Origin: Tyzzerella sp.
GTDB lineage: Bacteria > Bacillota > Clostridia > Lachnospirales > Anaerotignaceae
NCBI GenBank assembly: GCA_019415525.1
Contig: DXZA01000002.1
Location: 73,313 to 137,312, forward strand
Length of the DNA stretch: 64,000 nucleotides
Direction of reading: 5' to 3'
Shown piece after piece: positions 8,366 to 18,031 of this stretch. The translations under genes were made by a program, and so were the position numbers. Position 1 is the first letter of the stretch, and each line of letters starts with the position of its first letter. The notes below the pieces were generated by a model. The model made no database searches and had not been told where the DNA came from. It was given only the letters and a program-made list of their open reading frames with translations.

Positions 8366-10639
8366 TTGGCAAGAAAGAATAAAGGATTATATATAAAAAT
8401 AAGGTTTATGTGTTTATGTTTAATAGTTTTGTTTTTTTGTCTTATCGCAAGAGTTTATTATCTTAAGACAGTAAAAGGTGCAGAATATGAACAAGAAGCT
8501 ATAAACCAGCAGATAACAAGATTTAGTGATACAACAATACCACCAAATAGAGGTGCTGTTGTAGACAGAAATAAACAACCTCTTGCAGTTAGCACAACAG
8601 TTTATAATGTAGCTGTTGACCCTGTTGCAATGAAAGAACTTGATGATGCATATAAGGAAGATGTTGCAAATGGTATTTCTGATGCTAAAAATGTAAAAGA
8701 AGAGGTTATAGCTGCACTTAATGAAGTTATAGGTGTAGATAAAGATACATTATATGATATTTTTTCTGTTGATGAAGCAACAGGAGAACTTAAATATGCA
8801 GGTGTAAGATTTAAATATGTTAAGAAACAAATATCTAGAGAAGAGAAAGAAACACTTGAGTCTATGGGGATAGGTACTAGAACTGCTGTTGTGTTTGAAA
8901 AAGATACAAAAAGAAATTATGTTATGAGTACAATAGCATCAAATGTTATTGGATTTATAAGAGGTGACACAAAGTGGGGAATAGAATCTCAATATGATAC
9001 AGAACTTAGTGGTGTTCCAGGACGTTCTTTTGTTACATATGATAATAGTACAAGTGCTATAAGCAAAGAAATACTTCCGGAAGATGGAAGTACTATTGTA
9101 ACTACTATTGATTATACAATACAACAGTATGTAGAAGAGATTGCTCAAAAGGCTATGGCAGACCATAATCCGGATAATGTTTCTGTTATGGTTATGAACC
9201 CTAATACAGGTGAAATATATGCTATGGCACAAGGATACACATTTGATGGAAATAATCCTTCAAATCCACTTGAATTAACTATAAATCCAGCTTTTCAATC
9301 TGAGTGGGATGCTATGACTGATGAGCAAAAATATGCTTATTTAAATAATTGCTGGAAAAACTTCAATATTTCAAGTAGTTTTGAACCAGGTTCTATATTT
9401 AAGCCTATGGTTGTAGCTGCTTGTCTTGAAGAAGGTGTAATAACAAATAATACTACATTTAATTGTACAGGAAGCCGTAGCGTTGGAGGTTGGGATATTC
9501 CTTGCCATCTTACAAGTGGACATGGCATTATAGATGTAGAGGGTATTTTAGCACAATCTTGTAATGTTGGTATGATGGATATGGTTGCACAGTTAGGTGC
9601 AGAAAAATTCTATAAATATCAGAAAGATTTTGGTATTGGAGAGCTTACAGGAATTGACCTTCCAGGAGAAGCATCTTTTTCTAATTTGATGTATTCTTTA
9701 GATAAAATAGGACCAACTGAACTTGCTACAATGTCTTTTGGTCAGTCATTTACAACAACACCTATACAAGTTTTAAATGCTTTTTGTTCTGTTATAAATG
9801 GTGGTAAACTTATGCGTCCTTATGTAGTAAGTCAGATTATAGATACTGATGGAAATATTATTGAAGAAAAACAACCTGAAATAATAAGACGTGTTATATC
9901 TCAAGAAACATCTGATATTGTAAGAAAAGATATGGAATCAACACTTACAGTAGGTACAGGTAAAAAAGCTAGAATAGAAGGTTATGCAATAGGTGGTAAA
10001 ACAGGTACAGCACAGCAGGGAAATCGTGCTGATTATATACATTCAGTATCATTTATATCATATTATCCTGTTGATAACCCTGAAATAATTGCTATGGTTT
10101 TAATTCATAAACCTGAACAATATATTGATGGTGTAACATCACCAGCTCCTTATATGAAAGAACTTATGGAAGATATTATACACTATAAATCATATGAACC
10201 AGATTATCCTGTTGAAAATACATCTTCAAATAATCAAACAACACAAAATACAACAGTTACTGTTGAAGATTATACTGGAAAATCTGCATATGAAACAGTA
10301 AGTGCATTAGAAAGTATGGGACTTACATATGAAATAGTAGGTAGTGGAAGTACTATTATAAATCAAGCACCACATGGAGGAACTAGTGTAAATATAGGTT
10401 CTAAAATATTACTTTATGTAACAAAAGGGGAAAATGAAGGGGATACGGTACAAGTACCTAATGTTGTAGGCAAAAACTATAATGATGCAGTAGCTGCACT
10501 TAATCAGGCTGGTTTTCAGGTTGCAAATAAAGGAGAAACGGAAAATACAATAGTATCATCTCAAGACCCAAAAAGTGGACTTTTTATAGAAAAAGGTTCA
10601 ACAGTAACTATTACATTACAAAGTCAACAAACGGAATAA
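8366..10639 (+). CDS. Class B penicillin-binding protein with two PASTA domains (divisome transpeptidase)
   Basis: Peptidoglycan DD-transpeptidase, 757 residues, with an N-terminal membrane anchor (about 11-30), a dimerisation domain opening with PPNRGAVVDRN, and a transpeptidase domain. Catalytic motifs: SIFK (Ser343), SCN (398-400) and KTG (545-547). Two PASTA repeats fill roughly residues 635-757. The PBP2B/FtsI role at the septum is inferred from position after ftsL. The start is TTG, with AAGGATT about 10 bases upstream; no ATG gives a complete anchor. It is the first of two tandem homologues. SIFK in place of STFK is a mild variant. Confidence 0.9.
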   Translation: MARKNKGLYIKIRFMCLCLIVLFFCLIARVYYLKTVKGAEYEQEAINQQITRFSDTTIPPNRGAVVDRNKQPLAVSTTVYNVAVDPVAMKELDDAYKEDVANGISDAKNVKEEVIAALNEVIGVDKDTLYDIFSVDEATGELKYAGVRFKYVKKQISREEKETLESMGIGTRTAVVFEKDTKRNYVMSTIASNVIGFIRGDTKWGIESQYDTELSGVPGRSFVTYDNSTSAISKEILPEDGSTIVTTIDYTIQQYVEEIAQKAMADHNPDNVSVMVMNPNTGEIYAMAQGYTFDGNNPSNPLELTINPAFQSEWDAMTDEQKYAYLNNCWKNFNISSSFEPGSIFKPMVVAACLEEGVITNNTTFNCTGSRSVGGWDIPCHLTSGHGIIDVEGILAQSCNVGMMDMVAQLGAEKFYKYQKDFGIGELTGIDLPGEASFSNLMYSLDKIGPTELATMSFGQSFTTTPIQVLNAFCSVINGGKLMRPYVVSQIIDTDGNIIEEKQPEIIRRVISQETSDIVRKDMESTLTVGTGKKARIEGYAIGGKTGTAQQGNRADYIHSVSFISYYPVDNPEIIAMVLIHKPEQYIDGVTSPAPYMKELMEDIIHYKSYEPDYPVENTSSNNQTTQNTTVTVEDYTGKSAYETVSALESMGLTYEIVGSGSTIINQAPHGGTSVNIGSKILLYVTKGENEGDTVQVPNVVGKNYNDAVAALNQAGFQVANKGETENTIVSSQDPKSGLFIEKGSTVTITLQSQQTE

Positions 10640-10669
10640 AATAAAGAAATTTCAGAATAGTAATACATA

Positions 10670-10721
10670 CCCTGTCTTCGAAATAAAATATATAAATGAA
10701 TTTTGAAGGCAGGGATTTTTT
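10670..10721 (+). promoter_or_regulatory. Terminator-like hairpin containing the ribosome binding site of the next gene
   Basis: A 14-bp stem, 10670-10683 with 10701-10714 (two G-U pairs), has a 17-nt loop and is followed by ATTTTTT, the layout of an intrinsic terminator. The ATG of the next penicillin-binding protein follows at once (10722), and its only plausible Shine-Dalgarno sequence (GGCAGGG) is inside the 3' arm. The hairpin should therefore both attenuate transcription and hide the start site. Confidence 0.7.
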
Positions 10722-12665
10722 ATGGAAAAACCCAGTATTTTTATGAAGAAAAAGCTTTTATTTATACTTTTTTGTATAGAAGCTTTTATATTGGTTCTTA
10801 TAATAAGAATAGCGTATATACAAATTGCAAAAGCTGATGAATATCAAGAAATGGCATATGAACAGCAAACAAGAGATAGGCTTATAACGCCTCAAAGAGG
10901 AACAATACTTGACAGAAATGGTGTAGGTATTGCTGTAACAGAAACTGTAAATGCAATAAGTGTAATTCCTGCACAAATAACAGATAAAGAAGAGGCAGCA
11001 AGTTATCTTTCACAAATGCTAGAATTAGAATATGAAGATGTTTTGGAAAAAATAAGCCAAAAAGTAGCTCTTGTAAGAATAAAAACAAAAGTTGATAGTG
11101 AAATTGCTCTTGAAATACGAAAAAAAGATATATCAGGAATTGTAGTTGATGAAGATATAAAAAGATTATATCCTTATAATAACATTGCAGCTCAAGTTAT
11201 AGGATTTGTTGGAAAAGACAATCAAGGTATAATAGGACTTGAAGCTAAGTATGATGAATATTTACAAGGTGAAGAAGGTAAGATACTTACACTTACAGAC
11301 TCAAAAGGACTTGAAGTTAATAGCACTCAAGAAAGAATACCACCAGTAGATGGATATAACCTTGTTACAAGTCTTGATATTATTATACAACAATATGCAG
11401 AGCAGACTATTAAAAAAGCTGTTGAAGCAAAAAATGCAAAAAAAGGCGTTATTATTGTATTAAATCCTCAAAATGGTGAAATTTATGCTATGGCAAACTA
11501 TCCTAATTTTGACCTTAATAACCCTTTTGAAATAAATGATGAAAGTCTAAAAGCTGTATGGGATACTTTAAGTACTGAGGAACAAAATGAAGAACTTAAT
11601 AAAATGTGGAGAAATACAGCTATAAATGATACATATGAACCAGGAAGTACATTTAAAACAGTAACATCATCGGCAGCTTTAGAAGAAGGAGTAGTTACAC
11701 CCGAAAGTACATTTTTTTGTAATGGGTATCATATGGCAGGAGATAGAATGATAAAATGTTGGAGATACCCTAGAACTCATGGTTCACAAACATTTGTACA
11801 GGGGGTTCAAAATTCATGTAACCCTGTTTTTATGGTTTTAGGTGAAAGATTAGGAGCAGAAAAATTTTATGAATATTTAGATAAATTTAGTTTTAATGAA
11901 AAGACAGGCATAGACCTTTCCGGTGAGGCTGTTGGTATTATGCATAAACTTGAAAATGTAGGGCCTGTTGAACTTGCTACAATGTCTTTTGGTCAGTCAT
12001 TTCAGATTACTCCATTACAACTTTTAAGAGCTGTTTCTTCTATGGTTAATGGGGGATATCTTATAACACCTCATATAGGTTGTAAAATTGTGGATAATGA
12101 AGGAAATTTAATAAAAGAACTTGAATATGGTGAGAATGAAAAAATACTTTCAGATAAAACATCAGAACAGATGAAAGAAATACTTGAAAGTGTTGTTTCT
12201 GAAGGAACAGGTAATAAAGCTTATATACCAGGATATCGTATAGGTGGAAAAACAGCTACATCAGAAAAATTACCAAGGGGAAGTGGAAAATATATTGCTT
12301 CTTTTCTTACTTTTGCACCTGCCGAAAATCCACAAGTTATGTCTATTGTTATAATAGATGAGCCACAAGGTACATATTATGGTGGTACTGTTGCAGGACC
12401 TGTAATGCAAGAGTTGCTTATGAATATATTACCATATATGGGTATTGAACCTATATATAGTGATGAAGAAATGGAATTAGCTGAAGCTGTTAAAAATACT
12501 GTTCCAAATATTATTGGATTAAGTATTTCTGATGCTAAAAATACACTTAATGAATTAGGTATAGAATTTGATATTCAAGGAGAGGGTGAAGTTGTAACAA
12601 AACAATTCCCACCTGCACAGGAAGCTATAAATACAGATTCAACAGTTATAATATATACAGAATAA
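10722..12665 (+). CDS. spoVD: SpoVD-like class B penicillin-binding protein with one PASTA domain
   Basis: Second tandem transpeptidase, 647 residues: membrane anchor (about 10-28), PQRGTILDRN dimerisation block, and a transpeptidase domain with STFK (Ser309), SCN (365-367) and GGKTATS, where the third motif reads KTA (510-512) instead of KTG. One PASTA repeat ends the protein. In Bacillus the equivalent position holds spoVD, whose product makes spore cortex peptidoglycan; a sporulation role is inferred from that order. Translation probably depends on opening the hairpin at 10670-10714. No terminator is evident after it, only a 168-base gap before murE. Confidence 0.85.
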   Translation: MEKPSIFMKKKLLFILFCIEAFILVLIIRIAYIQIAKADEYQEMAYEQQTRDRLITPQRGTILDRNGVGIAVTETVNAISVIPAQITDKEEAASYLSQMLELEYEDVLEKISQKVALVRIKTKVDSEIALEIRKKDISGIVVDEDIKRLYPYNNIAAQVIGFVGKDNQGIIGLEAKYDEYLQGEEGKILTLTDSKGLEVNSTQERIPPVDGYNLVTSLDIIIQQYAEQTIKKAVEAKNAKKGVIIVLNPQNGEIYAMANYPNFDLNNPFEINDESLKAVWDTLSTEEQNEELNKMWRNTAINDTYEPGSTFKTVTSSAALEEGVVTPESTFFCNGYHMAGDRMIKCWRYPRTHGSQTFVQGVQNSCNPVFMVLGERLGAEKFYEYLDKFSFNEKTGIDLSGEAVGIMHKLENVGPVELATMSFGQSFQITPLQLLRAVSSMVNGGYLITPHIGCKIVDNEGNLIKELEYGENEKILSDKTSEQMKEILESVVSEGTGNKAYIPGYRIGGKTATSEKLPRGSGKYIASFLTFAPAENPQVMSIVIIDEPQGTYYGGTVAGPVMQELLMNILPYMGIEPIYSDEEMELAEAVKNTVPNIIGLSISDAKNTLNELGIEFDIQGEGEVVTKQFPPAQEAINTDSTVIIYTE

Positions 12666-12779
12666 ATTACTTTATTTTTAGTGAATGTTATTAAAATTTT
12701 AATATAAAATTATGTCATTTAATGGTATAAATTAAAAGAATTCCTTTGTTTCAAAAGCCTTTTTTAATATAATGTAATA

Positions 12780-12788
12780 TGGTATAAT
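12780..12788 (+). promoter_or_regulatory. Extended -10 promoter upstream of murE
   Basis: TGGTATAAT is a full extended -10 element, 45 bases before the murE ATG. No good -35 is visible, so this may be a weak internal promoter that keeps wall-precursor genes expressed when the upstream hairpin stops transcription. Confidence 0.45.
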
Positions 12789-12833
12789 AATTAGTTGTAA
12801 AATTTGATATAGAAGTAATTAGGGAGGCAGATT

Positions 12834-14288
12834 ATGAAGGTTGAAAAATTACTTTGCAACATAGAATATGAATTACTTAAAGGAAGCATTGACACTGAAA
12901 TTAAAAAAATAGAATATGATTCAAGAAAAGTTTCAAAAGGAGATGCTTTTGTATGTGTTACAGGTTTTAAAACTGATGGACACAAATATGCACTTAATGC
13001 AGTTAAAGATGGTGCATCTGTTATATTTTGTGAAAGAGATATAGAAGGTATTGAAGATGGAGTTACAGTTATAAAATTTGAAAACACAAGAAAAGCTCTT
13101 GCACATATTGCAGCTGAGTTTTATGGAAGACCATCTGAAAGAATGAATGTTATTGGTGTTACAGGTACAAATGGTAAAACAACAACAACATTTCTTATAA
13201 AATCAGTTCTTGATAAAATAGGACATAAAACAGGTATTATAGGAACAATAGAAAATAGAATAGGTGACGAAATAATACCTACTGAAAGAACAACACCAGA
13301 AAGCCTTGAACTTCAAGAATTATTTAAGAGAATGGCTGATGAAAATTGTAATGATGTTGTTATGGAAGTATCATCACACGCTCTTGACCTTCATAGAGTA
13401 GATGATATACGTTATAATATTGGGATTTTTACAAATCTTACACAAGACCATTTAGATTACCATATTACAATGGAAAATTATAAAATAGCAAAAAGCCTTC
13501 TTTTTGAACGTGCTTTAAATTCTGTAATAAATATTGATGATGAAGCGGGAGCATTTATGGTTTCAAAATCAAAAGGTAAAGTTATTACTTTTGCTATTGA
13601 TAAAGATGCAGACCTTAAAGCAGAAGATATACATATTTCTGCTGATGGTGTTAAATTTAAACTTGAATATGAGGGTAAAGAATATCCTGTAAGCCTTAAT
13701 ACACCAGGTAAATTTAGTATATATAATGCTTTAGGAGCAATTGGTGCTTGTATTATTATGGGTATAGATATGGATACAATAATTGAAGGTCTTGGAGAAA
13801 ATAAAGGTGTAAGTGGTCGTTTCCAAACTGTAAAAAGTAAAAGAGGATTTAATGCAATAGTTGACTATGCCCATACTCCAGATGGACTTGAAAATATATT
13901 AAAAACTGCAAAAGAATTTGCAAAAGGTAAAATAATAACAGTATTTGGTTGTGGTGGTGACCGTGATAGAACAAAACGTCCTATTATGGGTGAGATAGCA
14001 GGTATATATTCAGATTATTGTATTATCACTTCTGATAATCCTCGTACAGAAGACCCATCACAGATACTTGATGATGTTGAGCCTGGTACAAAAAAATCCG
14101 GTTGTGAATATACTAAAATCGTTGATAGACGTGAGGCTATTAACTATGCTGTTTCAATAGCTAAAGAAAATGATTTAGTTGTAATTGCAGGAAAAGGACA
14201 TGAAAATTATCAGATTTTTGCTGATAAAACAATACATTTTGATGATGTTGAGGAAGTAAGAAAGGCTTTTGGGGAGGACGCTTTATGA
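12834..14288 (+). CDS. murE: UDP-N-acetylmuramoyl-tripeptide synthetase (meso-DAP type)
   Basis: Cytoplasmic Mur ligase, 484 residues, adding the third stem-peptide residue to UDP-MurNAc-L-Ala-D-Glu using ATP. The P-loop is GVTGTNGKTTT near residue 107. The substrate-selecting motif reads DNPR (about 400-403), the form used by ligases specific for meso-diaminopimelate, which fits the DAP dehydrogenase at 38244. AGGGAGG precedes the ATG. The stop overlaps the murF start in an ATGA arrangement, so translation is coupled. Confidence 0.95.
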   Translation: MKVEKLLCNIEYELLKGSIDTEIKKIEYDSRKVSKGDAFVCVTGFKTDGHKYALNAVKDGASVIFCERDIEGIEDGVTVIKFENTRKALAHIAAEFYGRPSERMNVIGVTGTNGKTTTTFLIKSVLDKIGHKTGIIGTIENRIGDEIIPTERTTPESLELQELFKRMADENCNDVVMEVSSHALDLHRVDDIRYNIGIFTNLTQDHLDYHITMENYKIAKSLLFERALNSVINIDDEAGAFMVSKSKGKVITFAIDKDADLKAEDIHISADGVKFKLEYEGKEYPVSLNTPGKFSIYNALGAIGACIIMGIDMDTIIEGLGENKGVSGRFQTVKSKRGFNAIVDYAHTPDGLENILKTAKEFAKGKIITVFGCGGDRDRTKRPIMGEIAGIYSDYCIITSDNPRTEDPSQILDDVEPGTKKSGCEYTKIVDRREAINYAVSIAKENDLVVIAGKGHENYQIFADKTIHFDDVEEVRKAFGEDAL

Positions 14289-15652
14289 AACCCATTACAT
14301 TAGAAGCCATTGCAAAAGCTGTAAATGGTAAAATTTCAGATGAAAAATATAATAATATTATTATTAAAAATATAACAACAGATACAAGAAAAATAGCAGA
14401 AGGTGACCTTTTTATACCTTTAAAAGGTGAAAACTTTGATGGGCATAATTTTATATCACAAGCATTTGAAAGTGGTGCTTTATGCTGCCTTTCAGCCGAA
14501 AATATTGAAATTCATAAGCCTTGTATATATGTTTCTGATACAAGAGTGGCTTTAAGAGATTTAGCAGAATATTATATTTCACTTTTTGATATTCCTGTTG
14601 TTGGTATAACAGGCAGTGTCGGTAAAACAACAACAAAGGATATGATTGCATCTGTACTTATGCAAAAATATAATGTTCTTAAAACAGAAGGTAATTTTAA
14701 TAATGAAATAGGATTACCTTTAACAGTTTTTAGAATTACAGATGATACAGAAGCAGTTGTTCTTGAAATGGGTATGAACAGTTTTGGAGAGATTCATAAT
14801 CTCTCTAAAATTGCAAGACCTGATATAGCTGTTATAACAAATGTAGGCGTATCTCATATTGAAAACCTTGGAAGTAGAGAGGGAATACTTAAAGCTAAAT
14901 GTGAGATATTTGACTATATTAAAAATGATGGTACAGCAGTACTTAATATAGATAATGATATGTTAAAAACACTTGAAGGTAAAACAAACTTTAAAACTCT
15001 TTGGTATGGTATAGAAAATAAAAAGGATATATATGCTGATAACATTATTAAAAATGGTGTTGAATCCATAAGTTGTGACATTCATATGGATAATGAAATA
15101 TTTAATGTATGTATACCAGTTCCGGGAGAGCATATGGTTTTAAATGCTATGGCAGCAGCTCTTACAGGAAAAACATTGGGACTTTCAATATCAGAAATAA
15201 AAAGAGGTATAGAAGAATTTGTTCCTACAAAAATGAGAATGGCTGTTTTTAAAACAGAAAATGGAACAACTCTTATAAATGATGCATATAATGCAAATCC
15301 TGTATCAATGAAAGCTTCAATAGATGTTCTTTCTGGTGTGGAAGGTGAAAAAATAGCTATACTTGGAGATATGTTTGAGCTTGGAGATTTTGCAGAGAAA
15401 ATGCATTATGACACAGGTGTTTATGCAGCAGAAAAAAATATAGATAAAATAATATGCATAGGTAATATATCAAAATCTATGTATGAAGGTGCATTATCTT
15501 TAGGAGGAAATGCTTTTTACTTTGAAACACAGGAAGACTTTTTTGAAAATGGTTTTGAAAAACTTATAAATAAAGGAGCAACTGTCCTTGTAAAAGCATC
15601 AAGAGGAATGCATTTTGAAAAAACAGCAGAAAAAATTCAAGAGGTGAAATAA
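14285..15652 (+). CDS. murF: UDP-N-acetylmuramoyl-tripeptide-D-alanyl-D-alanine ligase
   Basis: Mur ligase of 455 residues that attaches D-Ala-D-Ala to complete the UDP-MurNAc-pentapeptide. Motifs: DTRKIAEGDLFIPL in the N-terminal domain, ATP loop GITGSVGKTTTK near residue 107, the EMGMN block near 160, and NDAYNANPVS near 337. It overlaps murE by 4 bases and is separated from mraY by one base. AGGACG just before the start, inside murE, serves as ribosome binding site. Confidence 0.95.
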   Translation: MKPITLEAIAKAVNGKISDEKYNNIIIKNITTDTRKIAEGDLFIPLKGENFDGHNFISQAFESGALCCLSAENIEIHKPCIYVSDTRVALRDLAEYYISLFDIPVVGITGSVGKTTTKDMIASVLMQKYNVLKTEGNFNNEIGLPLTVFRITDDTEAVVLEMGMNSFGEIHNLSKIARPDIAVITNVGVSHIENLGSREGILKAKCEIFDYIKNDGTAVLNIDNDMLKTLEGKTNFKTLWYGIENKKDIYADNIIKNGVESISCDIHMDNEIFNVCIPVPGEHMVLNAMAAALTGKTLGLSISEIKRGIEEFVPTKMRMAVFKTENGTTLINDAYNANPVSMKASIDVLSGVEGEKIAILGDMFELGDFAEKMHYDTGVYAAEKNIDKIICIGNISKSMYEGALSLGGNAFYFETQEDFFENGFEKLINKGATVLVKASRGMHFEKTAEKIQEVK

Positions 15653-15653
15653 T

Positions 15654-16628
15654 TTGATAACTACGTTAGAAATTGCTATATATTCCGTTATGATTTCTTT
15701 TATATTAGGAATTATATTTTGTCCTTTACTTATACCAGTATTAAGAAGGCTTAAATTTGGTCAGACAGAAAGAGATGATGGGCCTGAAAGTCACTTAAAG
15801 AAGCAAGGAACACCAACAATGGGTGGTATTGCTATACTTGCAGCTTTTGCAATAGGTGGGGTTTTCTTTATAAAAGAAAATTATGATGGTCTTGTTGTTC
15901 TTCTTGTAACATTAGGCTTTGGAATAATAGGATTTATTGATGACTATATAAAAGTTGTAAAAAAACGTTCTCTTGGTCTTACACCTATTCAAAAAATAGT
16001 AGGACAGTTTGTAATAACAGGACTTTTTACATTTTATATAATAAAAAGTGGAATAGGTACAGATATACTTATACCATTTACAAAAGGTATGACAATAGAC
16101 CTTGGTATTATATATATACCATTCCTTTTTGTTGCAGTTATAGGTACTGTAAATGGTGTAAACCTTACAGATGGACTTGATGGTCTTGCAAGTGGTGTAA
16201 CACTTATAGTGGCTGTATTCTTTATGATGGTTGCTTGGGCGGCCGGAAGTGGTATTTTGCCTATTGCCGGAGCAGCAGCAGGAAGCCTTCTTGCATTCCT
16301 TATATTTAATGCATATCCTGCTAAAGTATTTATGGGAGATACAGGTTCTCTTGCTCTTGGAGGTTTTGTTGCAGCAACAGCATTTATACTTAAAATGCCT
16401 ATATTTATAATTATTGTAGGTTTTATATATCTTATAGAGTCTTTATCTGTAATTATTCAGGTAGGATATTTTAAAAAGACAGGAAAAAGAATATTTAAAA
16501 TGGCTCCTATACATCACCATTTTGAACTTTGCGGTTGGAGTGAAACAAAAGTTGTAACTGTTTTCTATATTGTAACAGCTATGCTTTGTCTTATAGGTCT
16601 TCTTGCATGTAAATATATGTTTATGTAA
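15654..16628 (+). CDS. mraY: Phospho-N-acetylmuramoyl-pentapeptide transferase
   Basis: Integral membrane enzyme, 324 residues and about ten helices, that moves phospho-MurNAc-pentapeptide to undecaprenyl phosphate to form lipid I. Active-site text: KKQGTPTMGG near residue 48, IDDYIKV near 92, NLTDGLDGLA near 169, and the APIHHHFE histidine block near 282. The start is TTG at 15654 with GAGGTGA 7 bases upstream. It follows murF without a gap. Confidence 0.95.
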   Translation: MITTLEIAIYSVMISFILGIIFCPLLIPVLRRLKFGQTERDDGPESHLKKQGTPTMGGIAILAAFAIGGVFFIKENYDGLVVLLVTLGFGIIGFIDDYIKVVKKRSLGLTPIQKIVGQFVITGLFTFYIIKSGIGTDILIPFTKGMTIDLGIIYIPFLFVAVIGTVNGVNLTDGLDGLASGVTLIVAVFFMMVAWAAGSGILPIAGAAAGSLLAFLIFNAYPAKVFMGDTGSLALGGFVAATAFILKMPIFIIIVGFIYLIESLSVIIQVGYFKKTGKRIFKMAPIHHHFELCGWSETKVVTVFYIVTAMLCLIGLLACKYMFM

Positions 16629-16656
16629 GAGGTAAAAGAAAAGAGGTTTTATTATT

Positions 16657-18012
16657 ATGGATTTTAAAGGGAAAAAAGCTCTTGTTTGTGGTATGGCAAG
16701 AAGCGGTATTTCAGCAGCTGAACTTTTAAAAAGTCTTGGGGCTGATGTTATATTACAGGATTTGAAAAAAAGAGAAGATTTAGGGGATATTTCGTATATT
16801 GAAGATAAAGGTATAAAAATATATGCAGGTAAAAATCCTGACGATATAGCAGAAGAAATGGATATTATTGTTTTAAGTCCGGGAATACCAACAGATTTAC
16901 CTTTTATTGTTAATGCAGAGAAAAAAGGTGTTTCTGTTATAAGTGAAATAGAACTTGCATTTATGTTTACACCATGTCCTGTTATAGCTATTACAGGAAC
17001 AAATGGAAAAACAACAACAACTACACTTACAGGAGAAATTTTAAAAGCATATTATAAAGATACAGAGGTAGTTGGAAATATAGGAATTCCTTATACTGAA
17101 AAAGTAGTAAATCTTACAGAAAATAGTAGAATTGTAGCAGAAATAAGTAGTTTTCAGCTTGAAAAAATAAAAACTTTTAGACCTAGTGTAAGTGCTGTTT
17201 TAAATATAACACCTGACCATTTAGATAGACATAAAACAGTTGAAAATTATACCGCTATGAAAGAAAGAATTTTTGAAAATCAAACAAGTGATGATTTCTG
17301 TGTACTTAATAAAGAAGATGAAGCTTGTATAAAAATGGCTGATAAAACAAATGCAAAAGTTATGTTTTTCAGTAGTCAAAATTCACTTTCAGAAGGAATA
17401 TATCTTGAAAATGGCAATATAATTTTAAAATGGGGCAATATAAATGAAAAAATAGTTCATATTGATGAACTTCAAATACTTGGTATTCATAACTATGAAA
17501 ATGTTATGGCAGCAACAGCTGTAAGTTTTCTTGCAGGTGTTCCTCTTGATATAATAAGAGATGTACTTCGCAAATTTAAAGGTGTTGAACATAGAATAGA
17601 ATTTGTTGATACAGTTGATGGAGTTGATTATTATAACGACTCAAAAGGAACAAATACTGATGCTGCTATAAGAGCTGTTTTAGCTATGAAAAAGCCTATT
17701 GTACTTATAGGCGGTGGCTATGATAAAGGCTCTGAATATGATGATTGGGTAGAAACATTTGATGGCAGAGTAAAACATATAGTTCTTATAGGTGTTACTG
17801 CCAATAAAATAAAGGACACATGCTATAAGTATAATTTTAAAAATGTCACTATATGTGAAACTTTTGATGAAGCTATGGAATTTGCAAAATCTACTGCAAA
17901 GGAAGGTGACTGTGTTCTTTTATCACCTGCATGTGCAAGTTGGGGAATGTTCAAAAATTATGAACAACGAGGAGATATGTTTAAGGATAAAGTAAGAAGC
18001 TTCAAAAAATAA
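16657..18012 (+). CDS. murD: UDP-N-acetylmuramoylalanine-D-glutamate ligase
   Basis: Mur ligase of 451 residues that adds D-glutamate to UDP-MurNAc-L-Ala. The N-terminal Rossmann-type domain opens with KALVCGMARSG. The P-loop is AITGTNGKTTTT near residue 110; NITPDHLDRH near 187 and NDSKGTNTDA near 326 are further family blocks; LLSPACASWGMF near 419 closes the C-terminal domain. Its place between mraY and ftsW/spoVE is the usual Firmicute order. Confidence 0.96.
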   Translation: MDFKGKKALVCGMARSGISAAELLKSLGADVILQDLKKREDLGDISYIEDKGIKIYAGKNPDDIAEEMDIIVLSPGIPTDLPFIVNAEKKGVSVISEIELAFMFTPCPVIAITGTNGKTTTTTLTGEILKAYYKDTEVVGNIGIPYTEKVVNLTENSRIVAEISSFQLEKIKTFRPSVSAVLNITPDHLDRHKTVENYTAMKERIFENQTSDDFCVLNKEDEACIKMADKTNAKVMFFSSQNSLSEGIYLENGNIILKWGNINEKIVHIDELQILGIHNYENVMAATAVSFLAGVPLDIIRDVLRKFKGVEHRIEFVDTVDGVDYYNDSKGTNTDAAIRAVLAMKKPIVLIGGGYDKGSEYDDWVETFDGRVKHIVLIGVTANKIKDTCYKYNFKNVTICETFDEAMEFAKSTAKEGDCVLLSPACASWGMFKNYEQRGDMFKDKVRSFKK

Positions 18013-18031
18013 AAAATAATGAGGTGATAGT

